Shown here in pieces: positions 17,264 to 25,420 of a stretch of 64,000 bases of DNA. This DNA comes from Corallococcus silvisoli. Lineage in GTDB: Bacteria; Myxococcota; Myxococcia; Myxococcales; Myxococcaceae. The stretch is taken from contig NZ_JAAAPJ010000003.1 in NCBI RefSeq assembly GCF_009909145.1, positions 310,001 through 374,000 of the forward strand, in the 5' to 3' direction. The notes beneath the pieces are model-generated. The model had not been told where the DNA came from. It saw only the letters and a list, made by a program, of their open reading frames with translations, and searched no databases. A program made the position numbers and the translations under genes. Positions within the stretch are counted from its first letter, which is position 1. Every line of letters starts with the position of its first letter.

Positions 17264-19550
17264 GCTGGCCATCTTCTGGGCCCTGGTGGTGCTCGCCGTG
17301 GGCGCGCACCAGGTGCACTTCTGGCGCAACGCCCACCTGGACACCGACGTGCTCGCGCTCCTCCCGGAGGACGAGCAGGCACCGGAGGTGGACGCCGCCA
17401 TGCGCAAGCTGGCGGACGAGGCCGGCCGGCAATTGGTGCTGCTGGTGGGCGCGAAGGACTGGCCCTCCGCGCAGCGCGCCGCGGACGAGGCCACGCGCGT
17501 GCTCGAGGCGTCCGCGGACGACCTGGAGCCCGCGGTGCTGGGCACCGCCGCGCTGGAACAGGCGGTGGACTTCTACCGCCCCTACCGCGACCGGCTGCTC
17601 ACGCCCGCGCAGCGCCAGTGGCTCACTCGCGCGACCCCGGAGGAGCTGGGCGGCACCGCGCTGATGAAGCTGTACCAGCCCGCGGGCGCGCAGCTGACGG
17701 ACTGGAACGCGGATCCGCTGGGCATGTGGCCGGACTGGTGGCAGGCCCGCGCGGCGGAGACCTCCGCCCGGCCTCGCGACGGGCGGCTGTGGCTGTCCGG
17801 CGAGGGCCGCGAGTGGGTGCTCCTCACCTGGAAGAGCAAGGTGTCCGCCTTCGCGCTGGGAGACGGCTCGCGCGTCACCGCCGCGGTGGAGAAGGCCCGG
17901 GCCCAGGTGGAGGCCGCGGTGCCCGGAGGGCGGCTCGTGGCCGCGGGCGTGCCGCTGTACGCGGAGGCCGCCGCCGCGCAGGCGAGCTGGGAGATGTCCA
18001 CCATCGGCTTCGGGTCGCTGGCGGCGGTGCTGCTGCTCGTCTGGCTCACCTTCCGCTCGCTGCGGCCCATCCTGCTCGTGGGCGTGTCGCTCACCCTGGG
18101 CTGCGCGGTGGCGCTCACGGTCACCGCGCTCGTCTTCGACCGGGTGCACCTGCTCACGCTGGTGTTCGGCTCCAGCCTGGTGGGCGTGGCGGAGGACTAC
18201 GGCTTCCACTACTTCGCCGCGCGCCAGGGCAAGGCCCCCTCCGAGCGGGGCCCGGTGATGCGCTCGCTGCTGCCGGGCATGGTGCTCGCGCTCGTCACCA
18301 GCGTGGTGGCGTACCTGGCCCTGGGCGTCGCGCCCTTCCCGGGCCTGCGGCAGATGGCGGTGTTCTCCGCCGCCGGCCTCACCGCCGCGTTCCTCACGGT
18401 GGTGTTCTGGTTCCCCGCCATGGACACGGGCGCCCTGCCCATCACCCCCTTCGCGCAGCGCTTCTCCGCCTCCATCACCCGCTGGCCGCGCATCGCGTCC
18501 ACCCGGGGCTGGTGGGCGACGGCCGCGATCCTCACCGTGCTCGTCGCCGTGGGCATCTGGAAGCTGGAGCCCCGGGACGACCTGCGCCAGCTGCAGGGCG
18601 CGCCCGCGCCCCTCATCGCGGATCAGCGGGAGCTGGGGCGGCTGTTGGGCCTGCCCAGCCCGGCGCAGTTCTACCTCGTGGAGGGCGACAGCGACGAGCA
18701 GGTGCTCGCGCGCGAGGCCGCGCTGAAGCGGCAGCTGGACACACTGATCGCGGACAAGGTGTTCGCGGGCTACCGCGCCGTGTCGGACTGGCTCCCCTCC
18801 GAGGCCCAGCAGCGCGAGGACGCGGCCCTGAGCGCCCGCGCGGAGGCGCAGGCCGTGGCCGCCGTCAGCGCCTCCACCGGCGAGGCGCCGACGCGCGCCG
18901 CGTTCGCCGAGGAGCCGCTCACCCCGTCGCGCTTCCTCGCGGGCCCCGCCGCCGCCGCCATCCGGCAGCAGTGGCTGGGGAACCTGGGGAAGCAGCAGTA
19001 CAGCGTCCTCATGCTGCGGGGCCTCAATGATCCAAAGGTGCTGCCCCGCCTGGCGGAGGCCGCTCGGGGGCTGGAGGGGATCCGCTGGGTGGACAAGACG
19101 GCGGAGATCTCCGGCCTGCTCAGCCGCTATCGCCTCATCATGGGGTGGCTCATCGTGGCGGGGTATGTCGCGGTGCTGCTCACGCTGGTGGCCCGCTTCG
19201 GGCGCGAGGCGTGGCGCGCGTGGATCCCCTCCGTGCTGGGCACGCTGCTGACGCTCGCCACCTTCGGGTGGGCGGGCGCGCCGCTGCAGCTCTTCACCGT
19301 GCTGGGGCTCGTGCTGCTGCTGGGCATGGGCGTGGACTACGGCATCTTCCTCCTGGAGCACCCGGGTGACGGCTCCGCGTGGCTCGCGGTGGCCCTGGCC
19401 GGGGTGAGCACGCTCCTGTCCTTCGGCCTGCTGGGCCTGTCGGCCACGCCCGCCCTGCGCTCCTTCGGCCTCGCCATGCTCCTGGGCGAGGTCACCATCT
19501 GGATCATCACCCCCTGCTTCAGACCTCCTGACGGGAAAGCCACACATTGA
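17253..19550 (+). CDS. apeM: MMPL/RND-type exporter of the APE operon
   Basis: 765 residues with the RND layout: one N-terminal helix, a periplasmic domain, five or six helices, a second periplasmic domain and a second helix bundle. The repeated intramembrane motif occurs as GVAEDYGFHYF in the first half and GMGVDYGIFLLEH in the second, the Asp-Tyr pairs being the proton-relay positions. It probably extracts the aryl polyene lipid from the inner membrane and hands it to the LolA-like protein. Start codon is TTG at 17253, overlapping the LolA gene by 11 bases; no better start was found. Confidence 0.9.
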   Translation: MANKLAIFWALVVLAVGAHQVHFWRNAHLDTDVLALLPEDEQAPEVDAAMRKLADEAGRQLVLLVGAKDWPSAQRAADEATRVLEASADDLEPAVLGTAALEQAVDFYRPYRDRLLTPAQRQWLTRATPEELGGTALMKLYQPAGAQLTDWNADPLGMWPDWWQARAAETSARPRDGRLWLSGEGREWVLLTWKSKVSAFALGDGSRVTAAVEKARAQVEAAVPGGRLVAAGVPLYAEAAAAQASWEMSTIGFGSLAAVLLLVWLTFRSLRPILLVGVSLTLGCAVALTVTALVFDRVHLLTLVFGSSLVGVAEDYGFHYFAARQGKAPSERGPVMRSLLPGMVLALVTSVVAYLALGVAPFPGLRQMAVFSAAGLTAAFLTVVFWFPAMDTGALPITPFAQRFSASITRWPRIASTRGWWATAAILTVLVAVGIWKLEPRDDLRQLQGAPAPLIADQRELGRLLGLPSPAQFYLVEGDSDEQVLAREAALKRQLDTLIADKVFAGYRAVSDWLPSEAQQREDAALSARAEAQAVAAVSASTGEAPTRAAFAEEPLTPSRFLAGPAAAAIRQQWLGNLGKQQYSVLMLRGLNDPKVLPRLAEAARGLEGIRWVDKTAEISGLLSRYRLIMGWLIVAGYVAVLLTLVARFGREAWRAWIPSVLGTLLTLATFGWAGAPLQLFTVLGLVLLLGMGVDYGIFLLEHPGDGSAWLAVALAGVSTLLSFGLLGLSATPALRSFGLAMLLGEVTIWIITPCFRPPDGKATH

Positions 19551-20776
19551 AAACGGAATCGGCGGACATCCTCATCATCGGCGCGGGCCCGGCGGGCTCC
19601 GTCGCGGCGGGCCTGCTGCGCAAGCAGGGCCGTGACGTCCTCGTCCTGGAGCGCGAACAGTTCCCGCGCTTCTCCATCGGCGAGAGCCTGCTGCCGCAGA
19701 GCATGGCCTACATCGAGGAAGCCGGCATGCTCCAGGACGTGGTGGAGGCGGGCTTCCAGTACAAGAACGGCGCGGCCTTCGTGCGCGGCGAGCGCTACAC
19801 GGACTTCGACTTCCGCGACAAGTTCAGCGCCGGCTGGGGCACCACCTTCCAGGTGCAGCGCGCCCACTTCGACCACGTGCTCGCCAAGGCCGCCGAGCGC
19901 CAGGGCGCCGCGGTGCGCTACCGCCACGAGGTGCTCTCCGTGGACGTCTCCGGCGAGCAGCCGGAGGTGACGGCGCGCTCCCCCGAAGGGGAGACGTACC
20001 GCGTGCGCGCGCGCTTCCTCCTGGACGCGAGCGGCTTCGGCCGCGTGCTGCCGCGCCTCCTGGACCTGGAGACGCCGTCGAACTTCCCCAAGCGCGGCGC
20101 CATCTTCACGCACGTCGAGGACCGCACGCCGCCCGGCTCCTTCGACCGGAACAAGATCCGCGTGACGGTGCACCCGGAGCACGTGCACGTCTGGTACTGG
20201 ACCATCCCCTTCTCCAACGGCCGCTGCTCGCTGGGCGTGGTCGCGAAGACGGAGTTCCTGGACCAGTTCACCGGCACAGACACGGAGCGGCTCCAGGCCA
20301 TCGTCAAGGAGACGCCGTCCCTGGCCGACCTGCTCAAGGACGCCGTCTGGGATACGCCCGCGCGCAAGCTCACCGGCTACGCGGCCAACGTGAAGTCGCT
20401 GTGGGGCCCGGGCTTCGCGCTCCTGGGCAACGCGGGCGAGTTCCTGGACCCCGTGTTCTCCTCGGGCGTCACCATCGCCTTCAAGTCCGCGAGCCTCGCG
20501 GCGGCCTGCATCCAGCGCGCCTTCGCGGGGGAGCCGGTGGACTGGGAGAAGGAGTACGCGCGGCCGCTCAAGGCGGGCGTGGACACCTTCCGCACCTTCG
20601 TGGAGTCCTGGTACGCGGGCGGCTTCCAGCAGGTCATCTTCCACCCGAACCCGTCTCCGGACGTGCGGCGGATGATCTCCGCCATCCTGGCCGGGTACGC
20701 GTGGGACACGACCAACCCCTACGTCGCGGAGAGCAAGCGGCGCCTGAGCGTCCTCGAGGCCCTGTGCGCGGCCTGA
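19547..20776 (+). CDS. FAD-dependent oxidoreductase of the halogenase / geranylgeranyl reductase superfamily, in the APE operon
   Basis: 409 residues. FAD-binding GAGPAG (12-17), then EQFPRFSIGESLLP, typical of flavin-dependent halogenases and related dehydrogenases. WYWTIP at 216-221 matches the halogenase WxWxIP pattern, and GNAGEFLDPVFSSGV is the second FAD-contact motif. It may chlorinate the aryl head, as known for flexirubins, or reduce or oxidise the chain; sequence reading alone does not decide. Start is TTG at 19547 inside TTGA overlapping the exporter stop. No partner flavin reductase is in the operon. Confidence 0.88.
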   Translation: MKTESADILIIGAGPAGSVAAGLLRKQGRDVLVLEREQFPRFSIGESLLPQSMAYIEEAGMLQDVVEAGFQYKNGAAFVRGERYTDFDFRDKFSAGWGTTFQVQRAHFDHVLAKAAERQGAAVRYRHEVLSVDVSGEQPEVTARSPEGETYRVRARFLLDASGFGRVLPRLLDLETPSNFPKRGAIFTHVEDRTPPGSFDRNKIRVTVHPEHVHVWYWTIPFSNGRCSLGVVAKTEFLDQFTGTDTERLQAIVKETPSLADLLKDAVWDTPARKLTGYAANVKSLWGPGFALLGNAGEFLDPVFSSGVTIAFKSASLAAACIQRAFAGEPVDWEKEYARPLKAGVDTFRTFVESWYAGGFQQVIFHPNPSPDVRRMISAILAGYAWDTTNPYVAESKRRLSVLEALCAA

Positions 20777-21333
20777 TTCCCGCCCTGCTCCTCGCGGGCC
20801 TCGCCGCGTGCACCACCACGCCCCGGCCGAGGCCCGCCGCCCCCGGCGAGCCGCTGCCGGAGCTGCGCCTGCCGCCCGCGGCCCTGGGCGCGGCGGTCAG
20901 CCTGACCCAGCGCCTGACGTTCGCCCACGACGCGGACCCGGGCGGCCCCCGCTCCCTGGAGGCGCTGATGGAGGTGGACGCGGAGGCGCTGCGGCTCGTG
21001 GGCCTGGCCATGAACCACCGCGTCTTCACGCTGGGTTGGGACGGCGCCACGCTCCAGGAGGAGCGCGACCCCCGCCTGCCCGCCCAGTTCCAGGCCGCCT
21101 GGGTGCTCCGGGACGTGGAGCTCGTCTACTGGCCGGCCGACGCCGTGCGCGCCGCCCTGCCCGCTGGCTGGACGTTGGAGGATGGGCCGGGACAGCGGAC
21201 CCTGTCGAAGAACGGCAGGGAATGGGTGACGGTGCGCTACGATGGCGAGCCGCGCTGGGCAGGGCGCACGCAGCTCACCAACCTCTCCGAGCACTACCGG
21301 CTCACCATCGACTCACGCGTCGCGGACGAGTGA
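20764..21333 (+). CDS. apeN: DUF3261-type lipoprotein of the APE operon
   Basis: 189 residues from a GTG at 20764. Signal peptide with lipobox LAAC, giving a lipidated cysteine at residue 16. The mature protein (LTQRLTFAHDADPG..., FTLGWDGATLQEERDP) matches the small lipoprotein that sits between exporter and ketosynthase genes in APE clusters. It resembles LolB-like acceptors in size and position, so a role receiving the polyene at the outer membrane is a fair guess. Overlaps the flavoprotein gene by 13 bases. Confidence 0.83.
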   Translation: MRGLIPALLLAGLAACTTTPRPRPAAPGEPLPELRLPPAALGAAVSLTQRLTFAHDADPGGPRSLEALMEVDAEALRLVGLAMNHRVFTLGWDGATLQEERDPRLPAQFQAAWVLRDVELVYWPADAVRAALPAGWTLEDGPGQRTLSKNGREWVTVRYDGEPRWAGRTQLTNLSEHYRLTIDSRVADE

Positions 21334-21341
21334 CTTCCCCC

Positions 21342-22520
21342 ATGCTTCCCGTCTTCCTCAACCAGCTCGGCCTCGTCTGTGCGCTGGGCGCCGGGAAGCA
21401 GGAGGTGTCCCAGGCGCTGTTCGCGGACACCCCGTCCGGCGTGGCCCTCCATGAAGGGTACGCCGACCGGCCGCTGCACCTGGGCGTCGTCACCCGCCCG
21501 CTCGCGGCGCTGGACGCCCTGCCGCCGTCGCAGCACAGCCGCAACAACGCGCTGCTGCTCACGGCGCTCGCGCAGGTGCGCCCCGCCGTGGACGCCGCCC
21601 TGGACCGCTTCGGCCCCGGGCGCGTGGCGGTGGTGCTGGGCACCAGCACGTCCGGCATCGGGGAGAGCGAGTCCGCCATCCAGGACCACGTGGCCACGGG
21701 CGTGATGCCGGGCCGCTTCCACCTGGACCAGCAGGAGCTGGGCTCCCCGGCGATGGCGCTCGCGCGGGTGCTCGGCGCCGCGGGCCCCGCCTATGTCATC
21801 TCCACGGCGTGCTCCTCCAGCGCCAAGGCCCTGGCGAGCGCGGCGCGGATGCTGCGCGCGGGCACCGTGGACGCGGTGCTGACGGGCGGCGTGGATTCGC
21901 TGTGCCGGTTCACCGTGGCGGGCTTCCGCGCGCTGGACTCCGTGAGCGAGGAGCGCTGCAACCCGATGAGCGCCCACCGCCATGGCATCAACATCGGGGA
22001 GGCCGCGGCGCTGTTCCTGATGACGCGCGAGCCGGGCCCGGTGCGCCTGTCCGGCTGGGGTGAGTCCTCCGACGCGCACCACATCTCCGCGCCGGAGCCG
22101 GGAGGCCGGGGCGCCATGGCCGCCATCCAGGAGGCCATGAAGCGCGCGGGTCTTTCGCCGGACGGGGTGGACTACGTGAACCTGCACGGCACCGCGACGG
22201 TGCAGAACGACGCCATGGAGAGCCGCGCGGTGCACGCCCTGCTGGGCTCGGACGTGAAGGCCAGCTCCACCAAGCCGCTCACCGGCCACACCCTGGGCGC
22301 CGCGGGCGCGCTGGAGGCGGCCTTCGCGTACCTCACCCTCACGGACAACCCCCGGGGCCAGCTGCCCGCGCACTTCTGGGACGGCGCGGTGGACCCGTCG
22401 CTGCCGGCGCTGTCGCTGGTGAGGCCCGGCGAGGCGCTGGGGCGGCCGGTGCGCGCGGTGCTGAGCAACTCGTTCGCCTTCGGGGGCAGCAACGCCGCCC
22501 TCGTGCTGGAGCGCGGCTGA
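21342..22520 (+). CDS. apeO: Beta-ketoacyl-ACP synthase of the APE operon (chain-extending ketosynthase)
   Basis: 392 residues with the full Cys-His-His triad: STACSSSAKA (Cys157), NLHGTATVQND and KPLTGHTLGAAGA. It should extend the polyene by decarboxylative condensation with malonyl-ACP, pairing with the chain length factor at 8742-9485. The start is given as ATG 21342; a GTG at 21330 overlapping the previous stop (GTGA) is an equally possible start. Confidence 0.93.
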   Translation: MLPVFLNQLGLVCALGAGKQEVSQALFADTPSGVALHEGYADRPLHLGVVTRPLAALDALPPSQHSRNNALLLTALAQVRPAVDAALDRFGPGRVAVVLGTSTSGIGESESAIQDHVATGVMPGRFHLDQQELGSPAMALARVLGAAGPAYVISTACSSSAKALASAARMLRAGTVDAVLTGGVDSLCRFTVAGFRALDSVSEERCNPMSAHRHGINIGEAAALFLMTREPGPVRLSGWGESSDAHHISAPEPGGRGAMAAIQEAMKRAGLSPDGVDYVNLHGTATVQNDAMESRAVHALLGSDVKASSTKPLTGHTLGAAGALEAAFAYLTLTDNPRGQLPAHFWDGAVDPSLPALSLVRPGEALGRPVRAVLSNSFAFGGSNAALVLERG

Positions 22521-22987
22521 TGCGAACCCCCATCGACCTGCCCATCGCGGACCTGGTGCCCCACGCGGGACGGATGCGGCTGCTCGACCGCGTGCTGGAG
22601 GGCGACACGGACTCCATCGTCGCGGAGGTCACGGTGCGCGAGGACAGCCTCTTCTTCGAAGGCGGCGCCGTGGGCGGCTGGGTGGGCATCGAATACATGG
22701 CGCAGGCCGTGGCGGCCTGGGCCGGGTGGCACGCGCGCCAGCGCGGCGAGACGCCCCGGGTGGGCTTCCTCCTGGGCACCCGCCGCTATCAATGCAGCCG
22801 CCCCGTCTTCAAGGCGGGGGACTGCCTGCGCGTCGAGGTCATCCGCCAGTTCTCCGCGGACAACGGGCTGGGCCAGTTCGACTGCACCCTCACCCTGGGG
22901 ACGGAGCAGGTGGCCACGGCGGCGCTGACGGTCTTCGAGCCGCAACCGGGGCAGGACGTCGTGAGGAGGGGCAACACAGATGGGTGA
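22520..22987 (+). CDS. apeP: Hotdog dehydratase of the APE operon
   Basis: 155 residues of the FabA/FabZ-like fold (IADLVPHAGRMRLLDRVLE at the N-terminus, GIEYMAQAVAAWAGW in the central helix). The PHAGRM and YMAQAVAA segments match the 3-hydroxy-fatty acyl dehydratase of APE clusters. With the dehydratase domain fused to the adenylation enzyme it gives the operon two dehydratases, as in known APE systems. One-base overlap with the ketosynthase stop. Confidence 0.87.
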   Translation: MRTPIDLPIADLVPHAGRMRLLDRVLEGDTDSIVAEVTVREDSLFFEGGAVGGWVGIEYMAQAVAAWAGWHARQRGETPRVGFLLGTRRYQCSRPVFKAGDCLRVEVIRQFSADNGLGQFDCTLTLGTEQVATAALTVFEPQPGQDVVRRGNTDG

Positions 22988-23711
22988 CAAGACGGTGCTG
23001 GTGACGGGCTCCAGCCGCGGCATCGGCCGCGCCATCGCGCTGCGCCTGGCCCGTGACGGCTACGACGTCGTGGTGCACTGCCGCAGCCGGCGCGACGAGG
23101 CGGACGCCGTGGCGGCGGGCGTGCGCGAGGCGGGCCGCGACGCGCGCGTGCTCCAGTTCGACGTGGCGGACCGCGAGGCCACGCAGAAGGCGCTGCTGGA
23201 GGACGTGGAGGCCCACGGCTGCTACTACGGCGTGGTGTGCAACGCGGGCATCGCGCGCGACAACGCCTTCCCCTCCATGACGGCGGACGAGTGGGACAGC
23301 GTCATCCACACCAACCTGGACGCCTTCTACAACGTGCTCAACCCGCTCACGATGCCGCTGGTGCGCCGCAAGAAGCCGGGCCGCATCGTCACGCTGGCGT
23401 CGGTGTCCGGGCTGATGGGCAACCGGGGGCAGGTGAACTACAGCGCCGCCAAGGCGGGCATCATCGGCGCGACGAAGGCGCTGGCGGTGGAGCTGGCCAA
23501 GCGGAACATCACCGTCAACTGCGTGGCCCCGGGCCTCATCGACACGGAGATGGTGCCGCCGGAGGTGCTGGAGGAGGCGCTGAAGATCATCCCCGCCCGC
23601 CGCATGGGCAAGCCGGAGGAGGTCGCCGCCGCGGTGAGCTTCCTCATGGCGGAGGACGCGGGCTACATCACGCGGCAGGTGATCTCCGTGAACGGAGGGA
23701 TGGTCGGATGA
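22980..23711 (+). CDS. apeQ: 3-oxoacyl-ACP reductase (FabG-like, SDR) of the APE operon
   Basis: 243 residues, classical SDR: cofactor motif TGSSRGIGRA near the N-terminus, CNAGIARDN, catalytic Ser in LASVSGLMGN and YSAAKAG as the YxxxK pair, ending ISVNGGMVG. Reduces the beta-keto group after each condensation with NADPH. Overlaps the dehydratase gene by 8 bases and the next gene by 4 (ATGA). Confidence 0.92.
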   Translation: MGDKTVLVTGSSRGIGRAIALRLARDGYDVVVHCRSRRDEADAVAAGVREAGRDARVLQFDVADREATQKALLEDVEAHGCYYGVVCNAGIARDNAFPSMTADEWDSVIHTNLDAFYNVLNPLTMPLVRRKKPGRIVTLASVSGLMGNRGQVNYSAAKAGIIGATKALAVELAKRNITVNCVAPGLIDTEMVPPEVLEEALKIIPARRMGKPEEVAAAVSFLMAEDAGYITRQVISVNGGMVG

Positions 23712-24946
23712 AGCGCGTGGTCGTCACCGGCGTGGGTGCCCTGAGTCCCCTGGGCCATGACTGGCCCACGGTGGAGGCGCGGCTGCGCGCGCGCCAGAAC
23801 GCCGTCCAGGTGATGGAGCCCTGGAAGCAGTACCAAGGCCTGCACACGCGGCTGGGCGCGCCCGCCGCGCCCTTCGAGCTGCCCCCCTCCAGCTATTCGC
23901 GCAAGACGACGCGCACCATGGGCCGCGTGGCGCTGATGGCGACGCGGGCCAGTGAGCTGGCGCTCCAGGACGCGGGCCTCCTGGGCCACGCGCTGGTCAA
24001 GAGCGGGAAGATGGGCATCGCCTACGGCTCCTCCGCGGGGACGCCGGAGAACATGGGCGACTTCGGGAAGATGATCACCGAGAAGACGACCGAGGGCATC
24101 ACCGCGACGACGTACCTGCGGATGATGTCCCACACGGCGGCGGTGAACATCGGCGTCTTCTTTGGCGTCACCGGGCGCATCGTCACCACGTCCAGCGCGT
24201 GCACCTCCGGCAGCCAGGGCATCGGCTACGCGTACGAGGCCATCAAGCTGGGCCGCCAGGTGGCGATGCTCGCGGGCGGCGCGGAGGAGCTGGACGCCAC
24301 CGGCGCCGCCGTCTTCGACACCCTCTTCGCCACCAGCACGAAGCACAACGAGGCGCCGCACCAGTCCCCCCGCCCCTTCCACGCCGAGCGCGACGGGCTG
24401 GTGCTGGGCGAGGGCGCGTGCACGCTGGTGCTGGAGGAGCTGGAGCACGCGAAGGCGCGCGGCGCGACCATCCACGCGGAGCTGCTGGGGTACGGCACCA
24501 ACAGCGACGGCCGCCACGTCACCCAGCCCAACGCGGACACCATGGCGGAGGCGATGCGGCTGGCCCTGGAGGACGCGGGCGTGCCGGCCTCCGCCATCCC
24601 CTACGTCAACGCGCACGGCACCGCGACGGACACGGGCGACGTGGCGGAGAGCGCGGCGACGCGGCTCGTCTTCGGAGAGCAGGTCGCCATCTCCTCGCTC
24701 AAGAGCTACATGGGCCACACGCTGGGGGCCTGCGGCGCGCTGGAGGCGTGGATGAGCATCCAGATGATGCGCTCGGAGTGGTTCGCGCCCACGCTGCACC
24801 TCACGGCGGACGCCGTGGATCCGAAGTGCGCGCCCCTGGATTATGTCATGGGCGAGGGACGCACCTTGCGGACGGACCTGGTGATGAGCAACAACTTCGC
24901 CTTCGGCGGCATCAACACGTCGTTGATCTTCCGCCGCTGGCCTTGA
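23708..24946 (+). CDS. apeR: FabF-like beta-ketoacyl-ACP synthase of the APE operon
   Basis: 412 residues with a complete triad: TSSACTSGSQ (Cys165), VNAHGTATDTGD and KSYMGHTLGACGA. It is closer to FabF-type KS than the ketosynthase at 21342-22520 and corresponds to the last, separate ketosynthase of APE clusters, suggested to prime or extend early intermediates. Last of the overlapping run of genes. Confidence 0.92.
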   Translation: MKRVVVTGVGALSPLGHDWPTVEARLRARQNAVQVMEPWKQYQGLHTRLGAPAAPFELPPSSYSRKTTRTMGRVALMATRASELALQDAGLLGHALVKSGKMGIAYGSSAGTPENMGDFGKMITEKTTEGITATTYLRMMSHTAAVNIGVFFGVTGRIVTTSSACTSGSQGIGYAYEAIKLGRQVAMLAGGAEELDATGAAVFDTLFATSTKHNEAPHQSPRPFHAERDGLVLGEGACTLVLEELEHAKARGATIHAELLGYGTNSDGRHVTQPNADTMAEAMRLALEDAGVPASAIPYVNAHGTATDTGDVAESAATRLVFGEQVAISSLKSYMGHTLGACGALEAWMSIQMMRSEWFAPTLHLTADAVDPKCAPLDYVMGEGRTLRTDLVMSNNFAFGGINTSLIFRRWP

Positions 24947-24963
24947 TGTCTGGAGATCCCGCG

Positions 24964-25395
24964 ATGAAGAAAGCCCTCCTGTTGCTGGCCCTGACCGCCG
25001 CGAGCCCCGCCCTGGCGCGCGACACCGTGGTGAAGGTCAAGCTGGCGGACGTGCTGGCCCTGCCCGAGGCGAAGGAGAAGCTGGACGGCTCGGTGAAGTT
25101 CTACCTGGACGGAGCGAAGACGCCCAACGTGCTCAAGACGCTGGGCAACGACGTGACGAACAAGAAGACCAATGGCGTGGGCAAGTCGGACGACTACGCC
25201 TGCAAGTGGGCCGCCCTCTCCGCGCTCATCTCCCTGCAGGAGGGCGCGAAGAAGAACGGCGCCAACGCGGTGATCAACATCGTCAGCTATTACAAGAAGG
25301 TCGAAGGCAAGAGCGCCACGGAGATCGAGTGCCACGCCGGCAGCTTCGTCACCGGCGTCGCGCTCAAGGGCGACTACGCCACCGTCGCGAAGTAG
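24964..25395 (+). CDS. Small secreted YbjQ-like protein at the end of the APE operon
   Basis: 143 residues. Sec signal peptide (MKKALLLLALTAASPALA), then a ~120-residue domain with ANAVINIVSYYKK, the strand typical of YbjQ/DUF74-like proteins, often mislabelled as excinuclease subunits. Similar genes travel with some APE clusters, but the role is unknown. GGAG ~8 bases before the ATG at 24964 supports this start; an in-frame ATG at 24946 overlapping the previous stop is weaker. Two cysteines (ACKW and IECHAG) might form a disulphide. Confidence 0.75.
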   Translation: MKKALLLLALTAASPALARDTVVKVKLADVLALPEAKEKLDGSVKFYLDGAKTPNVLKTLGNDVTNKKTNGVGKSDDYACKWAALSALISLQEGAKKNGANAVINIVSYYKKVEGKSATEIECHAGSFVTGVALKGDYATVAK

Positions 25396-25420
25396 GCGCG
25401 GGGGCGCGGGCGCGGCGGAC

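Noticed and set aside
17193..19547. Long minus-strand open frame opposite the MMPL exporter
   Set aside because: Shadow frame with biased composition (Arg, Gly, His, Gln) and no domain; the plus strand carries clear RND motifs.
8742..24946. Ordinary fatty acid synthesis cluster
   Set aside because: There is no enoyl reductase, and the adenylation enzyme, ammonia-lyase, LolA and MMPL genes mark an aryl polyene cluster.
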